Under the pieces are notes generated by a model. That model worked only from the letters and a program-made list of their open reading frames with translations. It was not told the origin of the DNA and did no database searches. 13,040 bases of DNA from JAITWN01 sp964546765 (GTDB lineage: Bacteria > Pseudomonadota > Gammaproteobacteria > SZUA-140): contig CAZJKV010000053.1 of the NCBI GenBank assembly GCA_964546765.1, positions 1 to 13,040 of the forward strand, written 5' to 3'. The position numbers and the translations under genes are program-made. This document shows positions 7,235-13,040 of the stretch, in pieces (position 1 is the stretch's first letter; each line of letters begins with the position of its first letter).

Positions 7235-7255
7235 TTAGCCGACATCGTTGGCTGA
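7235..7255 (+). other. Hairpin in the dksA-acs gap
   Basis: TTAGCCGAC and GTTGGCTGA can pair over 9 bp (two G-U pairs) around an ATC loop. No T-run follows, so it is not a standard intrinsic terminator. It lies between the dksA stop and the preferred acs start, 17 nt before that ATG, and could attenuate, process or modulate expression. If acs began at TTG 7248 it would lie inside the start region. Confidence 0.3.
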
Positions 7256-7271
7256 ACAGACGGGGTTCGTG

Positions 7272-9236
7272 ATGACCATCGAAGATATCAGTTCGATACT
7301 GCAGGAAGACCGGCTGTTCGATCCACCTGCAGACTTCGTTGCCAGGGCGAACATCAAGAAAGAGGATCTCGCCGCGCTGCACGCGGCCGCAGCCAGGGAT
7401 CCCTCCGCATTCTGGGCCGAACAGGCGCGCGCCCACCTCGACTGGAAACGGCCGTTCACCCGCGTGATCGACGACAGCCGGGCCCCGCATTTCCGCTGGT
7501 TCGACGACGGCCGGCTCAATGTCTCGTACAACTGCATCGATCGCCATCTCGACAGCCGCGGCGACAGGGCCGCCATCATCTTCGAGGGCGAGCGCGGCGA
7601 TACGCGCCAGATCACGTATCGGGAACTGCATCGCGAAACCTGTCGGCTCGCGAATGCACTGCGCACGCGCGGCATCGTCCCCGGCGACCGCGTCATCATC
7701 TATATGCCGATGGTACCGGAGGCTGTCATCGCGATGCAGGCCTGTGCGCGCATCGGCGCGATCCATTCGGTCGTATTCGGCGGATTCTCTGCGAACGCGC
7801 TGAAGGATCGTATCGAGGACGCCGGCGCGAAGATGCTGATCACCGCCGACGGCGGCCATCGCGGCGGCAAGATCATCGAACTCAAGGCCGCCGCCGATCA
7901 GGCCATCGCACATTCACAGGTCAAGCCCGAAGGCGTCATCGTGCTGAAGCGAACCGGTCATGACGTCGCGATGCACCAGGGACGGGATGTCTGGTGGTCG
8001 GACGCGATCGCCGGGGCCGGTGATGACTGCGAACCGGAATGGGTCGACGCGGAGCACCCGTTGTTCATCCTTTATACCTCCGGATCGACCGGAAAACCGA
8101 AGGGCATCCAGCATTCGAGCGCCGGCTACCTGCTCGGCGCGATCACGACGATGCAATGGGTGTTCGATCACAACGACAGCGACATCTACTGGTGCACCGC
8201 CGACGTCGGCTGGGTCACAGGCCACAGCTATGTCGCCTATGGGCCGCTCGGTGTCGGCGGCACCGTCATGATCTACGAGGGCGCGCCGACCGTCCCCGAC
8301 GCCGGCCGCCTGTGGGATATCTGCCAGCGCCACCGCATCACGGTTTTCTATACGGCGCCAACGGCGATCCGCGCGCTGATGAAGTTCGGCGACGACATCC
8401 CCGCGAAGTACGACCTGTCGGCGCTGCGCCTGCTCGGTACGGTCGGCGAGCCGATCAATCCCGAGGCCTGGATCTGGTATCACCGGACCATCGGCCATGA
8501 GCGCTGTCCGATCGTAGACACCTGGTGGCAGACCGAGACCGGCTCGAACATGATCGCGCCGGTGCCGGCCGCGGTACCGACCAAGCCCGGCTCATGCACG
8601 CGCCCGCTGCCCGGTATCGACGCCGCGATCGTCGACGACAGGGGCCTGCCGATCACTGAACCTGACAAGGGCGGCTACCTCGTCATCCGGCGGCCGTGGC
8701 CGTCTATGCTGCGCACCATCTGGGGCGACGACCAGCGCTATGTCGACACCTACTGGGCGCGCTTCAACAACCGCTATTATGTCGCCGGCGACAGCGCCCG
8801 CTGCGACAAGGACGGTTATTTCTGGATCATGGGCCGCATCGACGACGTGCTGAACGTTTCCGGCCACCGCCTGGGCACGATGGAGGTCGAGTCGGCGCTG
8901 GTCGCGCACGAGAAGGTTGCCGAGGCCGCGGTCGTCGGCCGCCCGGACCCGATCAAGGGCGAAGCGATCTTCGCCTATGTCGTGCTGCGCGGCGAGCGAC
9001 CCACGCTCGAGCAGTCCGATCCTCTGAAGCAGGAACTGCGGGCCTGGGTGGCCGAACAGATCGGACCGATCGCGAAGCCCGACGAGATCCGTTTCGCCGA
9101 CAACCTGCCGAAGACGCGCTCGGGAAAGATCATGCGCCGCCTGCTGCGCACCATCGCGCGCGGTGAGGAGATCACCCAGGACACATCGACGCTCGAGAAC
9201 GAGGCGATATTGCTGCAGCTCGGTGGCAAGGAATAG
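7272..9236 (+). CDS. acs: Acetyl-CoA synthetase, AMP-forming
   Basis: Acs makes acetyl-CoA from acetate, ATP and CoA through an acetyl-adenylate, the high-affinity route for acetate assimilation; it is cytosolic. From ATG 7272 the protein has 654 residues, against 652 in E. coli. The ATP-binding loop YTSGSTGKPKG is at 268-278. DTWWQTETG carries W418/W419, part of the pocket that restricts the substrate to acetate. YYVAGDSARCDKDGYFWIMGR leads into the A8 hinge and NVSGHRLGTMEVE. The C-terminal PKTRSGKIMRR contains K619, the lysine acetylated for control in other Acs enzymes. GTG (7269) and TTG (7248) are in-frame alternatives; 7272 is preferred because it gives the usual length and the only G-rich patch, ACGGGG, lies just upstream. 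The start is therefore less sure than the gene. acs lies 68 bp after dksA on the same strand and converges on the DUF2934 gene. Confidence 0.96.
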   Translation: MTIEDISSILQEDRLFDPPADFVARANIKKEDLAALHAAAARDPSAFWAEQARAHLDWKRPFTRVIDDSRAPHFRWFDDGRLNVSYNCIDRHLDSRGDRAAIIFEGERGDTRQITYRELHRETCRLANALRTRGIVPGDRVIIYMPMVPEAVIAMQACARIGAIHSVVFGGFSANALKDRIEDAGAKMLITADGGHRGGKIIELKAAADQAIAHSQVKPEGVIVLKRTGHDVAMHQGRDVWWSDAIAGAGDDCEPEWVDAEHPLFILYTSGSTGKPKGIQHSSAGYLLGAITTMQWVFDHNDSDIYWCTADVGWVTGHSYVAYGPLGVGGTVMIYEGAPTVPDAGRLWDICQRHRITVFYTAPTAIRALMKFGDDIPAKYDLSALRLLGTVGEPINPEAWIWYHRTIGHERCPIVDTWWQTETGSNMIAPVPAAVPTKPGSCTRPLPGIDAAIVDDRGLPITEPDKGGYLVIRRPWPSMLRTIWGDDQRYVDTYWARFNNRYYVAGDSARCDKDGYFWIMGRIDDVLNVSGHRLGTMEVESALVAHEKVAEAAVVGRPDPIKGEAIFAYVVLRGERPTLEQSDPLKQELRAWVAEQIGPIAKPDEIRFADNLPKTRSGKIMRRLLRTIARGEEITQDTSTLENEAILLQLGGKE

Positions 9237-9251
9237 GAATTTGTGACTCAG

Positions 9252-9315
9252 GCCCGGCCCGCCCGCGACCGCCGGGCAACTCAGGCACAATCGGCGCCGG
9301 CATGACGTCGGCGCC
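9252..9315. terminator. Two GC hairpins between convergent genes (possible bidirectional termination)
   Basis: The 123-bp gap between the convergent acs and DUF2934 genes contains two perfect 7-bp inverted repeats. One is GCCCGGC/GCCGGGC (9252-9258 and 9271-9277, 12-nt loop). The other is GGCGCCG/CGGCGCC (9293-9299 and 9309-9315, 9-nt loop). Neither is followed by a T-run on either strand, so intrinsic termination is uncertain. Their position suits bidirectional termination or 3'-end protection. Confidence 0.35.
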
Positions 9316-9359
9316 GCCGTGGACATCGCTGAAATCAACGGGGATGGACCCCGCAGACC

Positions 9360-9614
9360 TCAACCGCGCAACAGCCTGTCGTCGACCTCCGCTTCCGCCT
9401 GAAGCCAGTCGTCGGTTTCGCCGTCCGGGGCAAAGCCGCGCGACTCGGCGCGAAAATAGGCCGCTTCCGCAATCAGGGCGCGCCGCTCGTCGATCGACAA
9501 CGACAGGCCGCCGCCGTCGCTCGCCGCACCGGTGCGCGCCTTCACCGGGCTGCGGCGCGCACCCGGGCGTTTGTCGGCCTGCTCTGACGGAATTTCCGTT
9601 ACTTGCTGTTTCAT
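9360..9614 (-). CDS. DUF2934 small protein
   Basis: This is an 84-residue soluble protein with no signal peptide or membrane segment. The N-terminal 40 residues are polar and low in complexity. The C-terminal part (about 41-78) has the DUF2934 pattern: an Arg followed by IAEAAYFRAESRGF, then a short DG turn and DDWLQAEAEVD. No biochemical function of this family is known to me. The ATG at 9614 has a strong Shine-Dalgarno, GGAGGAAA, 6 nt upstream on the minus strand, which shows it is translated. The last GGA-side bases of a small hairpin (TCCAG-TAT-CTGGA on the minus strand, plus-strand 9626-9638) overlap that Shine-Dalgarno. The gene starts 51 bp after the Met-rich gene on the same strand, so the two are probably cotranscribed. 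Confidence 0.82.
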   Translation of the reverse strand: MKQQVTEIPSEQADKRPGARRSPVKARTGAASDGGGLSLSIDERRALIAEAAYFRAESRGFAPDGETDDWLQAEAEVDDRLLRG

Positions 9615-9665
9615 TTTGAGTTTCCTCCAGATACTGGATGATGACAGACGTCGCCTGACGCCCCT

Positions 9666-10067
9666 TTACCTGGACTCCTGCTGCTCCATCATGTGCTCCA
9701 TCATCTGCTCCATCATTTGTTCCATCATCTGCATGCGTTTCTCCATCATCTCGTGCCGCCGCTCCATCGGCATGTCCCGACCCATGCCCCGGTCATGCAT
9801 CCCACGCATGCCACCCATCATCCCGCGCATCTCGTTCCGGTGTTCCTCCATCATGCGCCGCCGCTCGGCCGGATCGTCCGTCTGACGGATGCGTTCCATG
9901 AGTTGCTGCATGTGCTGCATGCGTTCATGCATGCGATTCATGTCGTGCATGCCCATTCCGGCATCCGCCCCGGCGCCCGGCCGGTCGCCATGAAGTGGCG
10001 CGCCGGACTCGGCGACGGAAATCGTGAAGGCCAGAAGCATTGGTATTATGAGTGCGGGGAGCTTCAT
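9666..10067 (-). CDS. Exported methionine-rich protein (candidate periplasmic metal-binding or oxidant-sink protein)
   Basis: The 133-residue product begins MKLPALIIPMLLAFTISVA, a typical Sec signal peptide with a likely cut after A19. The mature part is hydrophilic and highly charged, with 28 Met and 8 His and no Cys. From residue 38 on, about 29% of residues are Met. Motifs include GMGMHDMNRMHERM (37-50), a central TDDPAERRRMMEEHRNEM helix (63-80) and a C-terminal tandem MMEQ run (114-130). It is probably mostly helical. Met/His-rich exported proteins often bind Cu(I) or Ag(I), and exposed Met can absorb oxidants; either role is inference. I do not recognise a named family. The start at 10067 is chosen because AGGAGGAGG lies 6 nt upstream; the frame extends further (to 10094) but would place charged residues before the signal peptide. 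It is divergent from the por operon. Confidence 0.85.
   Translation of the reverse strand: MKLPALIIPMLLAFTISVAESGAPLHGDRPGAGADAGMGMHDMNRMHERMQHMQQLMERIRQTDDPAERRRMMEEHRNEMRGMMGGMRGMHDRGMGRDMPMERRHEMMEKRMQMMEQMMEQMMEHMMEQQESR
9684..9731. repeat. 12-bp tandem repeat, four copies, inside the Met-rich gene
   Basis: Four consecutive 12-bp units on the plus strand (CTCCATCATGTG, CTCCATCATCTG, CTCCATCATTTG, TTCCATCATCTG) differ by one or two bases from each other. Twelve is a multiple of three, so gain or loss of a unit would keep the frame. On the minus strand each unit encodes one MMEQ or MMEH tetrapeptide. A related CTCCATCATCTCG follows at about 9741. Confidence 0.85.
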
Positions 10068-10087
10068 GAACGTCCTCCTCCTGAGCG

Positions 10088-10151
10088 TGATCATGAATCC
10101 GGAATGTGTAGACGGCGCTGCAACAACCTCGATACCTGGTGTGCATGATCA
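10088..10151. repeat. Inverted repeat TGATCATG ... CATGATCA in divergent promoter region
   Basis: TGATCATG (10088-10095) and CATGATCA (10144-10151) are exact reverse complements, 48 bp apart, just upstream of the Met-rich gene and upstream of porC on the other side. Each contains the palindrome TGATCA. A centre-to-centre spacing of 56 bp is not far from five helical turns. It could be a paired operator, but each half is short and chance is possible. Confidence 0.3.
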
Positions 10152-10245
10152 GCGAGATTGTCGGCAGGGCATCACCCTGCACGCGCGTCCTTGATCCGAG
10201 CATTGCATTCGTCAGGTCCGCTGTCAACCATGTCACCGATGCACA

Positions 10246-10273
10246 TTGCGCCGTGCATCCAGGGGGCTACAAT
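10246..10273 (+). promoter_or_regulatory. Candidate promoter for the por operon
   Basis: TACAAT (10268-10273) is a good -10 box. TTGCGC (10246-10251) lies 16 bp upstream and matches TTG of the -35 consensus. The start would be near 10280, leaving a leader of about 40 nt before porC. The rest of the 252-bp gap between the Met-rich gene and porC shows no gene, RNA gene or obvious terminator. Confidence 0.4.
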
Positions 10274-10319
10274 GGTGCAACGGAGCCCGGTACATGACTG
10301 ACGGAGAATCGACGCGGCG

Positions 10320-10883
10320 ATGATCGAAGTCCGTATCCACGGACGCGGCGGACAAGGCAATGTCGTCGCCGCCTACCTGCTGGCAGGCGCAGCGATCGAC
10401 GAGGGCTGGTATGCCCAGGCCTTCCCTGCGTTCGGCGCCGAGCGACGCGGCGCACCGGTCGCCGCGTTCGTGCGTATCGCGCGCGACCGGTTCCGGCGCC
10501 GCTGTCAGGTGCTCGCGCCGCACTTCATCATCGTGCAGGATGAGGCACTGCTCCGCACCGGCGTCACCGAAGGCCTGTGCGCAGGCGGCGGCGTGCTGGT
10601 CAACTCGCTGCACGAGGCCGACAAGCTGCCGCTCGACGGCATCGAACGCACTGCCAGCCTGCCCGCGACCCGCCTGTCGCAGGAGATCCTCGGCAGGCCG
10701 ATGCCGAATACCGCCCTGCTCGCGGCCTTTCTCGCGCTGACGGGGATACTGCCGCCCGGCGCACTGGTCCCGGCGCTCGCCCGGTATTTTTCAGGCAAGA
10801 TCCTTGCAGACAATGAACGCCTGATCGAGCTGGCCGCGACACAGGTCCGCGCCGGTCTGTGGCGGGAGGTCGCCGGTGGCTGA
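10320..10883 (+). CDS. porC: Pyruvate/2-oxoacid:ferredoxin oxidoreductase, gamma subunit
   Basis: The gamma subunit binds CoA in the 2-oxoacid:ferredoxin oxidoreductase complex, which interconverts pyruvate plus CoA with acetyl-CoA, CO2 and reduced ferredoxin. The 187 residues begin MIEVRIHGRGGQGNVVAA, with the family's GRGGQG loop at 8-13. QAFPAFGAERRGAPV (33-47) is the second hallmark, contacting CoA. There is no CxxCxxC ferredoxin motif, so the delta domain is not fused here. A GGAGA stretch precedes the ATG, 12 nt away, rather far. The 3' end overlaps the alpha subunit gene by 8 bp, indicating translational coupling. A separate gamma subunit points to the Por/Vor architecture rather than KorAB, in which gamma is fused to alpha; pyruvate is the most likely substrate but is not proven. 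Confidence 0.92.
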   Translation: MIEVRIHGRGGQGNVVAAYLLAGAAIDEGWYAQAFPAFGAERRGAPVAAFVRIARDRFRRRCQVLAPHFIIVQDEALLRTGVTEGLCAGGGVLVNSLHEADKLPLDGIERTASLPATRLSQEILGRPMPNTALLAAFLALTGILPPGALVPALARYFSGKILADNERLIELAATQVRAGLWREVAGG

Positions 10884-12048
10884 GGCGCTCGAAGGTTCGC
10901 AGGCGATCGCGCGCACTGTCGCGCACTGCCGGCCGCAGGTCGTTGCCGCGTATCCGATCACGCCGCAGACCCATATCGTCGAGAACATCGCGAAACTCAT
11001 CGCCGACGGCAAGCTCGAATGCGAATTGGTCAGCGTCGAGAGCGAGTTCTCGGCCGCCTCCGTCGTGCTTGGCGCCGCGGCTGCCGGCGCGCGCGCGTAT
11101 ACCGCGAGCGCCTCGCAGGGCATCCTGCTGATGAGCGAGGTGCTGTACAACATCGCCGGCCTGCGCATCCCGGTCGTCATGACCTGCGCCAATCGCGCGG
11201 TGTCGGCGCCGCTCAGCATCTGGAATGATCACCAGGACGCGATGGCGGTCCGCGATTCCGGCTGGATCCAGCTGTTCTGTGCCGACAACCAGGAAGCGAT
11301 AGACACGACCGTGCAGGCGTTTTGGATCGCGGAACGGTGCGAACTGCCGGTAATGGTCTGCATGGACGGCTTCACGCTGACCCATACGCTCGAACCCCTC
11401 GAGCTGCCGTCACAGGCGCAGGTCGACCGATATCTGCCGCCTTATCGATTTTCCCGCGCCCTCGATCCGGCCAATGCGCTGAGTCTCGGCACACTGGTCG
11501 GACCGGACCACTTTCCCGAGGCGCGTCACGCCCAGCAGCGCGCGATGGAGGAAGCGACCGAGGTGATCGAGGCGGCGGATCGCGACTGGCGGACCTTGAC
11601 CGGGCGCAGCTGCGGTGGTCTGTTGCATGTGGACGGCGGAGATGACGCGACGACCGGGATCCTCTGCCTCGGCTCGGTGATGGGGACGCTGCAGGACGCA
11701 AGCGCGACATATACCGAACTCGGCCCGGTCCGTCTGATGCACCTGCGCGCGTTCCGCCCGTTTCCTGTCGCGGTGCTGCAGCAGGCCTGCGCAGGCTTGC
11801 AGGATCTGGTCGTCGTGGAGCGCGCGCTGTCGCCGGGCGCCGGCGGCATCGTCGGGGCGGAGGTGCGCGCGGCGCTCTGCGAACTCCCTGCCCCGCCGCG
11901 GATTCACAACGTCGCGGTCGGACTCGGCGGTCGCGACGTTCCGCTCGAGATCTGGCCGCGCCTGCTCGAACTTGCCAAGCGACCGCTACCGCTGCGATTC
12001 GCAGTATTCGACGCGGATCCGCAGAAACTGGAAGAAGCGGATCGCTAA
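10876..12048 (+). CDS. porA: Pyruvate/2-oxoacid:ferredoxin oxidoreductase, alpha subunit
   Basis: The alpha subunit supplies the pyrimidine-side half of the thiamine-diphosphate site and the transketolase C-terminal-like domain. The 390-residue protein starts at GTG 10876, with Shine-Dalgarno GGGAGGT (10864-10870) 5 nt upstream, inside the end of porC. It shows AYPITPQT (25-32, substrate-binding Thr T29), VESEFSAASVVLGAAAAGARAY, TASASQG (76-82) and CANRAVSAPLSIWNDHQD, with the conserved Arg R107. The C-terminal third holds the LRAFRPFP segment and the VVVERALSPGAGG segment typical of the transketolase-like domain. The length is normal for a separate alpha subunit. It lies between gamma and beta in one operon. 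No iron-sulfur cysteines are expected or seen here. Confidence 0.95.
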   Translation: MAEALEGSQAIARTVAHCRPQVVAAYPITPQTHIVENIAKLIADGKLECELVSVESEFSAASVVLGAAAAGARAYTASASQGILLMSEVLYNIAGLRIPVVMTCANRAVSAPLSIWNDHQDAMAVRDSGWIQLFCADNQEAIDTTVQAFWIAERCELPVMVCMDGFTLTHTLEPLELPSQAQVDRYLPPYRFSRALDPANALSLGTLVGPDHFPEARHAQQRAMEEATEVIEAADRDWRTLTGRSCGGLLHVDGGDDATTGILCLGSVMGTLQDASATYTELGPVRLMHLRAFRPFPVAVLQQACAGLQDLVVVERALSPGAGGIVGAEVRAALCELPAPPRIHNVAVGLGGRDVPLEIWPRLLELAKRPLPLRFAVFDADPQKLEEADR

Positions 12049-12071
12049 GTGTCTCGAGAGGAGAGGTCTCA

Positions 12072-13040
12072 ATGAAGACGACGGCCATCGACATTGCCGA
12101 ACTACGCCGCGGTCAGCCCCGGTTTCAGGGTCTCGAATCGGGCCATCGCGCCTGCCTTGGATGCGGCGAGGCGCTCGCCGCGCGCCTGGTGCTGGAAGCC
12201 GCCGGCCCCGAGGTCGTCGTCGCGAACGCGACCGGCTGTCTCGAGGTGTTCACGACGCCGTGGCCGCAGTCTGCCTGGCGCGTGCCGTGGATCCACTCGC
12301 TGTTCGAGAACGCGGCCGCGGTCGCGTCCGGCATCGAGGCCGCACGCAAGGCGCAGGGCAAGCCCGGCAAGGTGCTCGCGTTTGGCGGCGACGGGGCGAC
12401 CTTCGATATCGGTTTCCAGGCGCTATCCGGCATGCTCGAACGCGGTCACGACGTCCTCTATGTCTGTTACGACAACGAGGCCTACATGAACACCGGCATC
12501 CAGCGCTCGAGTTCGACACCGCATGCCGCGGCGACGACGACCTCGCCGGCCGGCAAGGCGCGCATGGGCAAACGCCATCTGAAAAAGGATATCCTGTCGA
12601 TCATCGCCGCCCATCACATCCCGTATGCGGCGACCGCATCGGTCGCCTATGTCTCGGACCTGCGCAAGAAGGTCCGGCGCGCGCTCGATATCCATGGCTC
12701 GAGCTTTCTGCTGATCCATTCTCCGTGTCCGCTCGGCTGGGGTCACGACGGCGCGCTCAGCATCGAGGTCGCGCGTCTCGGCGTGCAGTGCGGCCTGATC
12801 CCGCTGGTCGAATTCGAGCGCGGCGCGCTGACCGGCACGCTGCCGTTACGCACTGCCGTGCCGGTGACCGAATATCTGAAACGCCAGCGCCGCTTCGCGC
12901 ACCTGTTTGCAGACGACCCGCGGGCCCGCGAGGAACTCGCCCATGTACAGGCGCTCGCGGACTACAACATCGAACGCTATGGCCTGCGCGCGCCGGGGCC
13001 CGAGCCGCGCGACAGCGAGGGCGCCGACAGCGTGCGCCGC
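12072..13040 (+). CDS. porB: Pyruvate/2-oxoacid:ferredoxin oxidoreductase, beta subunit (runs off right edge)
   Basis: The beta subunit binds thiamine diphosphate and the proximal [4Fe-4S] cluster. Read from ATG 12072 the frame is open for 323 codons to the window end. Shine-Dalgarno AGGAGAGG (12059-12066) sits 5 nt upstream, 23 bp after porA. Candidate cluster ligands are C28 and C31 (CLGC), C56 (NATGC) and C219 (HSPCPLGW), in the order known for this family. The ThDP/Mg motif runs from GGDG (106-109) to N135 in YDNEAYMNTG. The family is usually about 310-320 residues, and DYNIERYGL at about 297-305 looks like the normal end. The protein nevertheless continues with a Pro/Glu/Arg/Asp-rich stretch at the edge, so a C-terminal extension or a nearby stop lies outside. 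No delta subunit gene is found between gamma, alpha and beta. Confidence 0.94.
   Translation, partial: MKTTAIDIAELRRGQPRFQGLESGHRACLGCGEALAARLVLEAAGPEVVVANATGCLEVFTTPWPQSAWRVPWIHSLFENAAAVASGIEAARKAQGKPGKVLAFGGDGATFDIGFQALSGMLERGHDVLYVCYDNEAYMNTGIQRSSSTPHAAATTTSPAGKARMGKRHLKKDILSIIAAHHIPYAATASVAYVSDLRKKVRRALDIHGSSFLLIHSPCPLGWGHDGALSIEVARLGVQCGLIPLVEFERGALTGTLPLRTAVPVTEYLKRQRRFAHLFADDPRAREELAHVQALADYNIERYGLRAPGPEPRDSEGADSVRR

Noticed and set aside
6924..7913. 329-codon minus-strand frame across dksA and acs
   Set aside because: It crosses two confident genes and their intergenic gap, and has no domain or ribosome-binding site.
9291..9316. Direct repeat TCGGCGCCG twice, considered as an attachment or operator site
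   Set aside because: GGCGCC is itself a palindrome, so the direct repeat is a by-product of the hairpin; no mobile-element gene is nearby.
9684..9731. Tandem repeat considered as a CRISPR array or plasmid iteron
   Set aside because: The units are 12 bp with no spacers, lie inside a coding frame and are explained by repeated MMEQ codons.
10068..10094. Longer start for the Met-rich gene (ATG 10094)
   Set aside because: It adds MITLRRRTF before the signal peptide and overlaps the strong AGGAGGAGG that serves the ATG at 10067.

Overview
The window looks like chromosomal core sequence from a GC-rich gammaproteobacterium. The coding DNA is strongly GC-rich, and only a few short gaps turn AT-rich. 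Condensin is of the SMC type rather than MukB. DksA, UppP and AMP-forming Acs all resemble proteobacterial versions. A CbbY-like phosphatase, a kinase resembling the cyanobacterial/plant D-ribulokinase group, and a multi-subunit pyruvate:ferredoxin oxidoreductase (Por) suggest an autotrophic or facultatively autotrophic lineage, perhaps a sulfur oxidiser of the Chromatiales type. That assignment is inference; no RuBisCO or sulfur gene lies in the window. I see no transposase, phage gene, CRISPR array, tRNA or rRNA.

Layout. The N-terminal half of smc (minus strand) runs off the left edge and is divergent from a short, unimodular queF (plus). An unusually AT-rich 67-bp gap holding three TTATAA-centred palindromes leads to an FGGY sugar kinase with a TTG start, followed 22 bp later by uppP. 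Converging on uppP, with a 10-bp overlap, is a minus-strand pair: a CbbY-type HAD phosphatase, then a class I/II aminotransferase. Divergent from that pair is dksA, with a clear sigma70-type promoter and a Lys/Ala-rich N-terminal extension, followed by acs.

Converging on acs is a minus-strand pair of small genes: an exported, extremely Met-rich protein with an internal 12-bp tandem repeat, and a DUF2934 protein. Divergent from these, the por operon (gamma, alpha, beta) runs off the right edge. Gamma and alpha overlap by 8 bp. No delta (ferredoxin-like) subunit is visible.

Functional themes. Acs and Por together could convert acetate to acetyl-CoA and then, with reduced ferredoxin, to pyruvate; Por could also run in the oxidative direction. 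The ribulokinase-like and CbbY-like enzymes fit pentose-phosphate salvage and removal of inhibitory sugar bisphosphates. The least explained items are the Met-rich protein with its DUF2934 partner, and the TTATAA palindrome cluster. No gap between genes exceeds 300 bases; the largest is the divergent region 10068-10319.
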